Source: Merdimmobilis hominis
GTDB taxonomy: Bacteria; Bacillota; Clostridia; Oscillospirales; Ruminococcaceae
Reading direction: 5' to 3' (one strand)
Length of the DNA stretch: 64,000 bases
NCBI RefSeq assembly: GCF_021109255.1
Contig: NZ_JAJODG010000001.1
The notes below the pieces were generated by a model. The model searched no databases. It was not told the DNA's origin and saw only the letters and a list, made by a program, of their open reading frames with translations. A program made the position numbers and the translations under genes. Positions 50,415-58,165 of this stretch are shown here, piece after piece. How positions within the stretch are numbered: position 1 is the first letter of the stretch; every line of letters starts with the position of its first letter.

Positions 50415-51185
50415 CTACAAAACCTCCCGCAGGTGGGAGAGGTACAGCTCCCGGATGGCGGGGACTTCCCCCAGCCCCTCCAAAGCGCAGCGGACGGCGA
50501 TGCCGGCCCCTTCCAACTGGTTTTTCCAACTGTCCGGCTCTTCCCCGGCCATGTCGTTGATGGCGTGATCCCCGGCCACCAGCATCAACGGAACAAGGAG
50601 GGCTTTGGTGTACCCGGCCCTTTGCAGCCGCCGCAGCACCGAATCCACCTCCGGGTAGCCCTCCACCGTGCCCACAAAGACATCCTCCCGGCCAAGGTCC
50701 CGGAAGACGAAGTCCAGGGCAGGGTAGATGCTGTTGGCCGGATGGTAAGTGCCGTGGCCCATCAGCACCAGAGCCTCCCCTTCTGCGACAGGGTGCCGGT
50801 CTAGGACCGCCTTGGCCACTGCCAGCAAATCCCCGGTGGTGTGCAGGAGGGGGGCAGTCAGCGAAAGGGATGGAAAGCGGGGGCGGTATTCCTCGATGAG
50901 GGCGCGGAGTTTGTCATACTCTTCCCCGGGGATGAGATGAGAGGAGAGGACAGCCACGTTGGAAAACCCTTCCTCCACCAATTTGTCCAGGGCCTGGGGG
51001 ACCGAATCCACCTGGATTCCCCGCCGCTCCAGCCCCCGGAGGATCACCTTGCTGGTGAAAGCACGGCGAATTGGGATAGAAGGGTAGGCACTAGCCACCT
51101 CCCGCTCCAAGGCGCCTATGGTTTTTTCCCGGGTGCCGTCGTGGCTGGTGCCGAAACTGACCACTAAAATCGCTTGCTGTTCCAT
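50415..51185 (-). CDS. cbiK: Sirohydrochlorin cobaltochelatase
   Basis: A 256-residue chelatase inserting Co2+ into sirohydrochlorin, the entry step of anaerobic cobalamin synthesis. ILVVSFGTSHDGTREKTIGALE opens the protein. The metal-site segment LMGHGTYHPANSIYPAL and VGTVEGYPEVDSVL with LVPLMLVAGDHAINDMAGEE give the conserved His-Glu-His of CbiK. It is the first gene behind the cobalamin riboswitch. GGAGGATTTTT in the complement lies just ahead of the ATG. Confidence 0.94.
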   Translation of the reverse strand: MEQQAILVVSFGTSHDGTREKTIGALEREVASAYPSIPIRRAFTSKVILRGLERRGIQVDSVPQALDKLVEEGFSNVAVLSSHLIPGEEYDKLRALIEEYRPRFPSLSLTAPLLHTTGDLLAVAKAVLDRHPVAEGEALVLMGHGTYHPANSIYPALDFVFRDLGREDVFVGTVEGYPEVDSVLRRLQRAGYTKALLVPLMLVAGDHAINDMAGEEPDSWKNQLEGAGIAVRCALEGLGEVPAIRELYLSHLREVL

Positions 51186-51301
51186 AAAAATCCTCCGCGT
51201 CGTTTTTTGGCTGGTGTGAATGAAAAGGGAAGGCGCGCCCGCCGCGTGGAGCAGGGGATGGCAGGGCCATGACTCTTGCTGGGACAACCTGCCAGAAATG
51301 G

Positions 51302-51333
51302 AAAAGGCCCCCGGCTTACTCTGCGCCGGAGGT
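51302..51333 (-). terminator. Expression-platform hairpin of the cobalamin riboswitch
   Basis: In RNA order CCTCCGGC / GCCGGGGG pair, followed by CCTTTTC. It lies between aptamer and cbiK and could end transcription when adenosylcobalamin is bound. The alternative pairing was not resolved. Confidence 0.55.
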
Positions 51334-51415
51334 CTCAACAACACCAATAAGGCGGAGTTTTCCCCGCCCAACCGGCTGCCTTTGTCGCTCGCAAGAGGCG
51401 CCTTCCCTGAAAAAA

Positions 51416-51551
51416 GCTGTCCGTATTCTGGCTTGGGCCTTCCCAGCGTCTTTCCTGCGCCTTCCCAGTTTCCCAGTGGCATCCAGCAGGAGGACTTGGC
51501 CCTTACAGCGGCGGGACCGCACGGGATTTGCACCCGTTTCCGAACTACAGC
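51416..51551 (-). promoter_or_regulatory. Cobalamin riboswitch aptamer
   Basis: On the minus strand the order of conserved blocks is GGGTGCAAATCCC, CGGTCCCGCCGCTGTAA, GCCACTGGGAAACTGGGAAGG and the B12-box-like AAGCCAGAATAC. The outer P1 stem is GCTGT (51547-51551) with ACAGC (51416-51420). It lies between the promoter and cbiK and should repress the whole cbi operon when cobalamin is plentiful. Confidence 0.95.
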
Positions 51552-51594
51552 TTTTTTGTTTGTGTATATACAGCGAGGAGAGGGAGATTTCCCC

Positions 51595-51642
51595 CAATGA
51601 TCGCTTGCGATCATTGTAGCATCTTGCCGGAGGAGAAGTCAA
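51595..51642 (-). promoter_or_regulatory. Promoter of the cobalamin operon, with palindrome
   Basis: TTGACT (51637-51642), 18 bases, TACAAT (51613-51618) on the minus strand. CAATGATCGC-TT-GCGATCATTG (51595-51616), a perfect 10-2-10 palindrome, overlaps the -10 and the likely start site and could be an operator additional to the riboswitch. Confidence 0.75.
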
Positions 51643-51681
51643 GGAAAGCCATCCCAGAGCGGGCAAATTGCTCCCAATTAC

Positions 51682-52179
51682 CTATTTCCCCAGATGGAGG
51701 ATATACCGGATCTCCCGCAGTTCCTTGCCGCCGATGGTGTCGCAGAGGGCATCCCCATTGCATTGGAAGCCGTTTTTCTCGTAAAACCGCCGGGCAGGAT
51801 GGTTGTCCTCCAATACCCACAGGTAGACGTCGCTGTATCCCATAGAAACCAGCGACTCCAAGGAAGCTTTAAACAGTTTTGAGCCAATTCCCCGGCGATA
51901 AAATTCTGGGAGAAGGTAAATGGAGACGATCTCCCCCCAACCGGGCATAGCCCCATCCCGGGTGGGGCCGTAGGTGGATGCGCCGATGATTTCCTCCCCT
52001 TCGCAGGCCAGCCACAACTGGGAGGGGTCTTCCGCGAGGAAAGGGGACCACCGGTTTTCCGGGAGGGAGTCCAGGTATTCCTGTGGAACAATACCTTGGT
52101 AGGCTGTTTTCCAGCTTCGGGCATAGACGCGGCTGACATGGTCGATGTCGTCGGATGGGGTAAGGCGCCGGATTACCAT
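51682..52179 (-). CDS. GNAT family N-acetyltransferase
   Basis: A 165-residue acetyl-CoA-dependent acetyltransferase. The fold is recognised from IVSIYLLPEFYRRGIGSKLFKASLE (acetyl-CoA pyrophosphate loop RRGIGS), YLWVLEDNHPARRFYEKNGF and a preceding WLACEGEEIIGASTYG strand pair. The ATG at 52179 has GAGGTG six bases upstream; the longer frame has none. The substrate is unknown. It lies upstream of the cobalamin promoter and is transcribed in the same direction, but as a separate unit. Confidence 0.9.
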   Translation of the reverse strand: MVIRRLTPSDDIDHVSRVYARSWKTAYQGIVPQEYLDSLPENRWSPFLAEDPSQLWLACEGEEIIGASTYGPTRDGAMPGWGEIVSIYLLPEFYRRGIGSKLFKASLESLVSMGYSDVYLWVLEDNHPARRFYEKNGFQCNGDALCDTIGGKELREIRYILHLGK

Positions 52180-52384
52180 ATAAACACCTCGTTTTGTGGG
52201 ACTTTTTTTCAGTATATCCCATGGGGGATAGGGAGTCAAATAGGGGGAGTACGGCCTTTAGAACCGTTTTGAACCAAACAATCCAGGAAAAGAGGCAAGG
52301 CCGCCGGCTTCTGCCGGCGGCCTTGCCAAATGGGCTCTGTCCATATAAGGTGTTCGCCGCTGCATACTGGCAGCGAAACTGCCG
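52180..52384. other. Short gap with a hairpin after the GNAT promoter region
   Basis: Contains AAGGCCGCCGG..CCGGCGGCCTT (about 52297-52324), a bidirectional-type hairpin in the tail of the methyltransferase pseudogene. No intact gene. Confidence 0.4.
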
Positions 52385-52682
52385 TTATGCGTTCTTCCCA
52401 ATATAAAAGACGTAACCATAATACGGTTTATACTTAGAGTATAGCTTCGCTTCGTATTTGCCGCCTGCCACATAAGCTTTGACCGTTTCGCTGCCAGGAT
52501 ATTTTTCAAGAAGCGCTTTTTTCGCAGCCCAAATCAACGATGCGGAAATTCGCATCTAGATTATCCACAAATCCCAGGGCGCGGAGCGTCATCTCCGAGC
52601 TGCCGGGGCCTTGACGGTCTAACCCAATATGCGTATGCGCTTCGATCAGCCAATCAAACAAGGATGGTTCTTGAAGATTCAT
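52385..52682 (-). pseudogene. SAM-dependent methyltransferase with internal deletion and frameshift
   Basis: The start is normal: ATG after AAGGAAGGAG, then NLQEPSLFDWLIEAHTHIGL and RQGPGSSEMTLRALGFVDNL, ending in the AdoMet motif IVDLGC at about residue 54. The reading frame then changes directly into the C-terminal segment of the same family, YEAKLYSKYKPYYGYVFYIG, in another frame. The intervening core of the fold (about 150 residues in relatives) is missing. A full-length relative runs to about 250 residues. The join lies near 52515-52535, within GCGAAAAAAGCG. The gene is therefore dead; the AT-rich composition matches the neighbouring lipoprotein gene. Confidence 0.85.
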
Positions 52683-52926
52683 TTTTAACTCCTTCCTTAC
52701 GGTCATTTCACAATTTTCATACCGTTCGGCCTTTACGGATGCTTTAAAGTTTGAGGTGAATTTGAAATCGGCCATATTTGTGCCCTATAATTATTGGGCA
52801 TAGATTGTATGAAATATAGCGGACAGGCAAGAAAATTCCAGAAAGGGCGGTTAAAAACAATATACATTTTAGAGAAGAGACGGGATAGCAACTTAACCCC
52901 TTATTTTTGTTTGTTGTCCTCTGTGA
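52683..52926. other. AT-rich gap between pseudogene and GH5-like lipoprotein
   Basis: Includes an open continuation of the pseudogene frame upstream of its start (MADFKFTSNFKASVKAERYE), which has no ribosome site. No other gene is supported. Confidence 0.4.
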
Positions 52927-54063
52927 TCAGCTATAAATACAGTCGAATACAGGCATCATTGTGGGAATCCACTTATTAGACTTTCTGTCATAAAATTTTG
53001 TGTCTGAGTTGACAGCAAACGGGATACCGGCATTTGTTAACTGTTGGGTCATGTAACTGGAAAAGACAACCTGCTCCTCAATTGTATAGTCATTCCCATC
53101 GTTATAATTTCCTGGCATCCATGCTCCTACCCAAGTGGGAATCCCTGTTTCCTGCTGCCATTCCAGCGCAAGCTGGATCTTCTCATCAATCAGAGAACGC
53201 TCCTGCTCAGTTCCAGTGGTCCACAACTTACGGTCATTTGTTTTGCTGGGGCCTGCGGCATAAAAATGCCATTCCGCCATAAGATAGTCATTATGATCTG
53301 TGGGAATTTCCAATTCATGCAGATAAGCTGCATCAGAGCGCAGCCTAGGAGAAATCATAATAATCCGATTCGGATTTGTCTTTCTGATTTCTGTCACAAG
53401 CTGCTCATAGATTTCGTTCAGTTTATCAGGCTGTTTATTTAGTGCATCAGTGGATTCAATCAACAGGTCAAACGACAATAAATAGGAGGTATCTTGATAG
53501 CGTCTTGCAACCTTTGTCCACCAATCCACAACCTCTTGAATATTTTCTTCACTGGGATCATTCTTAAATTCATCTGCTTGATAAGCAATCACCGGGATGA
53601 TCCCATTCGCTAGGCAATCCTCAATCTGTCGATCCAGTCCCTCTAGAAGATCGTCTGTGGCCTTGTCTGCAATACGGATTCGCACATGAGAAATACCTGC
53701 TTCGGAAAAATCAATTGCCGCTTGTGTATTATAGTATTTTCGTCCCTGATTGGTTTTTGACCAATCCACGTCCATTCCTTTTCCAAGCAGCTTTTGGTAA
53801 TCTGCGGGGGAAATCGGATACTCTCCATTCATGCTAACCGGTTCTTCTGGAGCATCAGCTTGACTTTCCGTTTTACTTTGTTCCTCCTTGTGATCTACGG
53901 GCTGCTCAGATGGTTCCTGGGCACTTTGTGCGCTGCTATCTTCTGCCGGCGTCTCCTGTGAGCTTTGCGGCAAAGAGGGCACTGAATTATTTCCCGTTGC
54001 GGTACAAGCGGTAAATACCAAACTTATAAGCATCAGAAAACATAGGTAATGAAGTTTCTTCAT
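52927..54063 (-). CDS. GH5-like (cellulase-fold) lipoprotein lacking the usual nucleophile
   Basis: A 378-residue lipoprotein. The signal ends LVFTAC with lipobox Cys20, then a Ser/Glu/Pro linker (about 21-78) and a TIM-barrel GH5-like domain (about 92-370). LGKGMDVDWSKTNQGRKYYN is the family-type start. The acid/base Glu is retained (SFDLLIES, Glu203) and EWHFYAAG stands for the HxY strand. Where GH5 has the nucleophile Glu in (V/I)GEFG, this protein has WVGAWMPG (Ala314). It may be a carbohydrate-binding pseudo-enzyme or use another residue. AGGAG lies six bases upstream of the ATG. AT-rich codon use differs from neighbours, suggesting transfer. Confidence 0.75.
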   Translation of the reverse strand: MKKLHYLCFLMLISLVFTACTATGNNSVPSLPQSSQETPAEDSSAQSAQEPSEQPVDHKEEQSKTESQADAPEEPVSMNGEYPISPADYQKLLGKGMDVDWSKTNQGRKYYNTQAAIDFSEAGISHVRIRIADKATDDLLEGLDRQIEDCLANGIIPVIAYQADEFKNDPSEENIQEVVDWWTKVARRYQDTSYLLSFDLLIESTDALNKQPDKLNEIYEQLVTEIRKTNPNRIIMISPRLRSDAAYLHELEIPTDHNDYLMAEWHFYAAGPSKTNDRKLWTTGTEQERSLIDEKIQLALEWQQETGIPTWVGAWMPGNYNDGNDYTIEEQVVFSSYMTQQLTNAGIPFAVNSDTKFYDRKSNKWIPTMMPVFDCIYS

Positions 54064-54121
54064 AAATCTCCTCCTTTTGACATCATCATATCTCTATTGG
54101 GATTTAAAATTAATAAGAGTA

Positions 54122-54160
54122 AAAATAGCAGTATCCCCCATTAGAGGATACTGCTATTTT
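54122..54160 (-). terminator. Terminator after tRNA-Ser
   Basis: AAAATAGCAGTATCC / GGATACTGCTATTTT, a perfect 15-bp stem with a nine-base loop, immediately downstream of the tRNA. Confidence 0.9.
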
Positions 54161-54165
54161 GGCTT

Positions 54166-54259
54166 TGGCGGAAGCGGTGGGATTCGAACCCACGTGCCTG
54201 CTCATCACAGACAAAACGATTTCGAGTCGTTCTCGTTACGACCACTTCGATACGCTTCC
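54166..54259 (-). tRNA. tRNA-Ser (anticodon CGA)
   Basis: On the minus strand the acceptor GGAAGCG (54253-54259) pairs with CGCTTCC (54170-54176). The discriminator is G, followed by an encoded CCA (54166-54168). The anticodon stem AACGA/TCGTT holds the loop CTCGAAA with anticodon CGA, reading UCG. The T arm is GTGGG-TTCGAATC-CCAC. The long variable arm, about 20 bases, is the class II feature of tRNA-Ser. It lies alone between the lipoprotein and ttcA-like genes. Confidence 0.95.
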
Positions 54260-54424
54260 ATATAGTTTTCCCCTCAATGGGAAAAGAAGAGGCACATCCT
54301 TCTTAGCGATCTTCCCCGCTGGAATTGACACAGAGGGGACAAACCTTGGGATGCAACAATTAGTATACCAAATACCTGTGGAAAAATCAACCGGGAAATC
54401 GGCAAAATTCCCAGCCGAGGCAAA

Positions 54425-55135
54425 TCACCACTCACTGACATGGGCCCGTTTCATGGCGCCAAACAGCCGCTGTTTGAGGCCTTTGTGTTCCTTTTCCATG
54501 GCCCGGAGCCAATCCTTGGTCCACTGGCGGGTGGTGACCCCATCCACGGGGCAGCTGCTCTTGACCACCGGCAGGCCCTCGTGCTTTACTGCCTTGCGGA
54601 TGTCGTTCTCTGGGGCAAAGACCATAGGCCGGATCATGGTCAGATCCTTGCGGGAAAGATAGGTGACCGGGGAAAAGCAGCCGATCCGCCCCTCGTTGAA
54701 CAGGTTCATCACAAAGGTCTCCACCGCGTCGTCGTAGTGATGCCCTAAGGCGATTTTATTGCAGTCCGCGGCTTTGGCGGTGTCGTGGAGGCAGCCCCGG
54801 CGCATCCGGGCGCAGAGGGAGCAGGGATTGCTCTCGTCCCGGATATCAAAGATTACCTGCCCAATCTCCGTGCGCTTTAAAATGTAGGGGACATCCAGGC
54901 GGGAACAGAGCTCTTCAATGGCGGAAAAATCCCCTGGTACCCCGCCGAACTGGGGGTCTAAGGTGATAGCAACCAGGCTGTAGTCGATGCCCAGATAACT
55001 GCGCATCCAGGCTAAGGCGGTAAGCAGGGCGACGGAATCCTTGCCCCCGCTGACCCCGACGGCGACCTTGTCCCCATCCTCCAGCATGTTGTATTCGGTT
55101 ATGGCTTTGCGCATATAGCCCATCAATTTTTGCAT
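54425..55135 (-). CDS. TtcA-like tRNA thiolation / PP-loop ATPase
   Basis: A 236-residue N-type ATP pyrophosphatase. The PP-loop is AVGVSGGKDSVALLTAL. Two Cys pairs typical of the TtcA family occur, in NPCSLCARMRRGC, followed by ALGHHYDDAVETF. The family makes 2-thiocytidine at position 32 of tRNAs with an iron-sulfur cluster, and related members do other thiolations, so the target is uncertain. Cys in KSSCPVDGVTTRQW is a further ligand candidate. The start before QKLMGYMRKA has AGGAG seven bases ahead. It is in a single leftward unit. Confidence 0.9.
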   Translation of the reverse strand: MQKLMGYMRKAITEYNMLEDGDKVAVGVSGGKDSVALLTALAWMRSYLGIDYSLVAITLDPQFGGVPGDFSAIEELCSRLDVPYILKRTEIGQVIFDIRDESNPCSLCARMRRGCLHDTAKAADCNKIALGHHYDDAVETFVMNLFNEGRIGCFSPVTYLSRKDLTMIRPMVFAPENDIRKAVKHEGLPVVKSSCPVDGVTTRQWTKDWLRAMEKEHKGLKQRLFGAMKRAHVSEW

Positions 55136-55459
55136 GGCGGTTCTCCTCATATAAAAAACTTCCCCAATGATCCCTTGCAAGCGCTGCTGTTATAACCGGG
55201 ATATCCCCGGCGGGGCGTTGCCAAAAAACCGGCAACAGCGGGGAAGGTACCCATCTATTCTAGCGGGTTGAAGATAGAATTTCAAGGCATGCCCACCGAT
55301 TTCCATCCCGGCAGGCCAAAGAATTCCACCCCAGCCGAGGGGTCAGAGGAAACCGGAGAGAATCGGGGAAATAAAGAAGAAGGCCAAGGAATCAAAGAAT
55401 CCCCGGTGAATGCTGTGGGAATCTTCCAAAACCTGGCGCAAGAGGAGGGCAGGCGTGGA
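55136..55459. other. Non-coding gap between ttcA-like and GNAT genes
   Basis: About 320 bases. It contains a GGGATATCCC palindrome near 55198-55207 and the leftward promoter region. A 94-codon frame from 55268 has no ribosome site. Confidence 0.4.
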
Positions 55460-55489
55460 TTGCCGCCCCGCCTGGCCAAATGCTATAAT
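55460..55489 (+). promoter_or_regulatory. Possible promoter of the 55.6-kb GNAT gene
   Basis: TTGCCG (55460-55465), 18 bases, TATAAT (55484-55489), about 160 bases before the chosen start. Confidence 0.5.
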
Positions 55490-55651
55490 GAAAACAGTCC
55501 AGAGACCATGAAATTCCCTCCCGGCAAATCTGAATCAGGGGTGGGAATATGAATATTAAATAACTTGCCTTATGCCAACATGATTCGGTAAACGGCCCAA
55601 ATGGAAAGAACTTCCCTCTTTGGTCCTACAATAAAAAAGGTGAGTGAAATT

Positions 55652-56314
55652 TTGAAGATCGACCAACTGTATCCGGTGGATCAAAAGGATGCCGACAAGC
55701 TGACGGATCTGTTGACCCAATGCTTTGCGGAAGATCCTTTGTACTGCCAGCTAATCCCGCAAAAAACAATGCGAAAACGACTTCTGCCGGGACTTTTTCA
55801 GTGTGATCTGGACGAATTGTTTCAAACCTGCCATGTATACGCCGACAGTCCGGAGATGAACGGCATCATCATCGTATCGGATGAGACGGAGCCCCAAAAC
55901 GGGGTCCGCCGCCGTATTGTTGAGATGTTTGCCTCTTGGAAGACGGCGGCGCTCCTGCTGGAGGAGGACCCCTCCTGCAAAACCCTGTGGAATTTTATCC
56001 GGGGGCAGGAGTACCTCAACTCCGAGTGGACCGAAGATTTGGGCGAAGCGCCCCGGCTGCATGTGGTGTACTTTGCAGTGCGGCCCTCCAAACGGGGGCA
56101 GGGTGTGGCGAGCCGGCTGATGAAAGCGGTCCTCGCCTTTGCCGATGAAAACGGCATGGAGGTTTCCTTGGAGACCCACAACCAGCGGAACCTGGAAATC
56201 TATAGGCACTATGGGTTCCATCTGTTCGAAGTGGTGAAAAAACACTTCCCCTTGAAGCAATTTTGCATGGTCCGGCCCAGTGAGGCGGCCCAGGGTACCC
56301 TGGCGGCCAGCTGA
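55652..56314 (+). CDS. GNAT family N-acetyltransferase
   Basis: A 220-residue acetyltransferase whose C-terminal half is a canonical GNAT: VVYFAVRPSKRGQGVASRLMKAVLAFADENG (pyrophosphate loop KRGQGVAS) and LETHNQRNLEIYRHYGFHLF. The first 90 residues (KLTDLLTQCFAEDPLYCQLIP) are the YjdJ-like extended type. The start is uncertain: AAGGTGAG at 55637-55644 fits a TTG at 55652 (LKIDQLYPVD), and the ATG at 55601 has no site. The substrate is unknown. Confidence 0.85.
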   Translation: MKIDQLYPVDQKDADKLTDLLTQCFAEDPLYCQLIPQKTMRKRLLPGLFQCDLDELFQTCHVYADSPEMNGIIIVSDETEPQNGVRRRIVEMFASWKTAALLLEEDPSCKTLWNFIRGQEYLNSEWTEDLGEAPRLHVVYFAVRPSKRGQGVASRLMKAVLAFADENGMEVSLETHNQRNLEIYRHYGFHLFEVVKKHFPLKQFCMVRPSEAAQGTLAAS

Positions 56315-56345
56315 CTGGGGCGGGGTTCCCCGATCACGGGGTAAT

Positions 56346-56380
56346 AAACGCGCGGAAGATCTAGTCTTCCGCGCGTTTTC
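56346..56380 (+). terminator. Terminator after GNAT gene
   Basis: AACGCGCGGAAGA / TCTTCCGCGCGTT hairpin with TTTTC. Confidence 0.88.
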
Positions 56381-56704
56381 TGTTGGGGAAGAACACCTTG
56401 GAGAGCCCTTTGCCTTTGGGCAGGGTGACCAAAGGGGAGAGATTGTGTTGTGGCGTGGTGCTGATTTCCAGCCGGGAAGGTGGAAAAATCCTCAATTCTT
56501 CTGGGAAAACCAGGGGGATGTTGGTATAATGAATGTAGAAATAAAAATTAATCGAGATGCAAGAAAATTTATCATGTTTCAGATAAATCAAAGAAAGGAT
56601 ACATCCAAGGGGAAAGGGCGGAGAGCACACCTAGTTCCGGCCCGCGCTGCCGGTGAGGATAGAAAGGAAAGCCATCAAACCAATTGCTGTGAGGAGGTTT
56701 CTGT
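56381..56704. other. Gap before first amidohydrolase
   Basis: About 320 bases, AT-rich on the right. TATAAT (56525-56530) is the best -10 but lacks a good -35. GAGGAGG at 56692 belongs to the next gene. No gene seen. Confidence 0.45.
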
Positions 56705-57889
56705 ATGCATGATCCCATGGAGCGGGCAACCGCGTTGTTGCCCCAATTGACCGAGTGGCGGCAGTACTTGCACCAGCACCCAGAGCTGGGCACCAACCTG
56801 CCTATGACCTGCGCCTTTGTGGAGGCCCGGCTGCGGGAGATGGGGTATGACCCTCAGCCCATCTGCGAAGGGGGCTTGGTAGCGGTACTGGAAGGGGGAA
56901 AACCGGGAAAGACTATCCTGCTGCGGGCGGATATGGATGCCCTGCCCATGGATGAGGAGAACGACCACCCCTTTAAAAGCCAGAACCCCGGCGCGGCCCA
57001 CACCTGTGGCCACGATATCCATACCGCCATGCTGCTGGGCGCGGCCAAGCTGTTGATGGAGGATCGGGAAGAACTCTGTGGCCGGGTCAAATTCATGTTC
57101 CAGCCCAATGAGGAAGGCCCTGGCGGCGCCCTTTTGATGATTGAGTCCGGCATCCTGGAAAATCCCCATGTGGATGCTTCCATGGGCTTCCACTGCAACG
57201 TGGGCCAGGTGATCGCCTCCGGCCAGATCGGGTACCGCATGGGCCCCATCATGGCCTCCACCGATGTGTTTGAGATCAAGGTCACCGGCAAAGGCGGCCA
57301 CGGCGCCCGCCCGGAGGAGGGCGTCGACCCCATTAACATTATGATGCACATCCACGATACCCTCCAGACCATCAACAGCCGGGAGCGGCCCCAGCAGGAA
57401 CCGGTGGTGCTGACCATCGGGCAGATTTCCGCTGGTGATGCGCCCAACACCATCCCTGCCGAGGGCACCATGTCCGGAACCATTCGCGCCTTCAACGAGG
57501 AAGTCCGCCAGTTTGTCAAACGGCGGCTGGTGGAGATCGCCCAAGGGGTGGCCTCCACTTTGGGAGGCAAGGCGGAGGTGGTTTTTAAGGCTGGCACCGC
57601 CGCCACCATCAACGATCCCAAGGTGGCCGGGGAGCTGTTCCGCTCCATCCAGGAGATCGTCCCGCCCGAGCGCCTGGTGGAACTGCCCGCCAGCATGGGT
57701 TCTGAGGATTATGCAGAGGTCTCTCTGCGGGTGCCCAGCGGGTTCTTCTGGCTGGGCATGGGCAATGAGGCGGAGGGTTACCCCTACAGTGTCCACAGCC
57801 CCAAGGCGGATTTTGATGAATCCGCTATGCCTTTGGGCACCGCCCTTTTCTTCCACTGTACAAAAGAATGGCTCAAAAACAATCAGTAA
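56705..57889 (+). CDS. M20D family amidohydrolase, copy 1
   Basis: A 394-residue zinc amidohydrolase like HipO, AbgB and N-acyl-L-amino acid amidohydrolases. Metal-ligand Cys and His are in AAHTCGHDIHTAMLLGAA, with FQPNEEGPGGALLMIESG supplying the catalytic Glu pair. The dimerization segment has GKGGHGARPEEGVDPI. It is paralogous to the next gene. Likely substrates are N-acetyl or N-acyl amino acids or small peptides. TGAGGAGG precedes the ATG. Confidence 0.92.
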   Translation: MHDPMERATALLPQLTEWRQYLHQHPELGTNLPMTCAFVEARLREMGYDPQPICEGGLVAVLEGGKPGKTILLRADMDALPMDEENDHPFKSQNPGAAHTCGHDIHTAMLLGAAKLLMEDREELCGRVKFMFQPNEEGPGGALLMIESGILENPHVDASMGFHCNVGQVIASGQIGYRMGPIMASTDVFEIKVTGKGGHGARPEEGVDPINIMMHIHDTLQTINSRERPQQEPVVLTIGQISAGDAPNTIPAEGTMSGTIRAFNEEVRQFVKRRLVEIAQGVASTLGGKAEVVFKAGTAATINDPKVAGELFRSIQEIVPPERLVELPASMGSEDYAEVSLRVPSGFFWLGMGNEAEGYPYSVHSPKADFDESAMPLGTALFFHCTKEWLKNNQ

Positions 57890-57897
57890 TTCCAAGC

Positions 57898-57928
57898 AAG
57901 GCCCTGGGCGCATCCCAGGGCCTTTTTA
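57898..57928 (+). terminator. Terminator between the two amidohydrolase genes
   Basis: AAGGCCCTGGG / CCCAGGGCCTT with TTT. Confidence 0.88.
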
Positions 57929-58085
57929 TGGCAATGGCTGGGGGAGAAGGCGGGGATCCGGGGTAGGGCGGAGGGTCACAGGTTATAATATTGTCGCTTT
58001 CACACTTTAAATTGTGAATTATCCACAAGGTGGGATGAAGCAATTCATTTAAAATGGGAAAACTGCAAAAATCGGCCCCTGAGCC

Positions 58086-58113
58086 TTGCAATCCCCGACA
58101 AGAATGGTATAAT
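58086..58113 (+). promoter_or_regulatory. Promoter of amidohydrolase copy 2
   Basis: TTGCAA (58086-58091), 16 bases, TATAAT (58108-58113). Copy 2 therefore has its own start despite being beside copy 1. Confidence 0.7.
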
Positions 58114-58165
58114 GAACGTATACTTTAACGCATTAAACAGCGAATACTACCGGGAGGAAACAAAT

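Noticed and set aside
52683..52775. In-frame extension MADFKFTSNFKASVKAERYE ahead of the methyltransferase pseudogene
   Set aside because: No ribosome site, and the real start has AAGGAAGGAG.
51605..55185. Similar GCAAG(G/C)GATCATTGGGG stretches before the cobalamin operon and the ttcA-like gene
   Set aside because: A 17-base near match is expected by chance several times in a window this size; different position relative to promoters.
58019..58027. Exact DnaA box TTATCCACA, and another at about 52559-52567
   Set aside because: They are isolated single boxes 5 kb apart, one inside a pseudogene, with no dnaA/dnaN and no AT-rich unwinding region, so not an origin.
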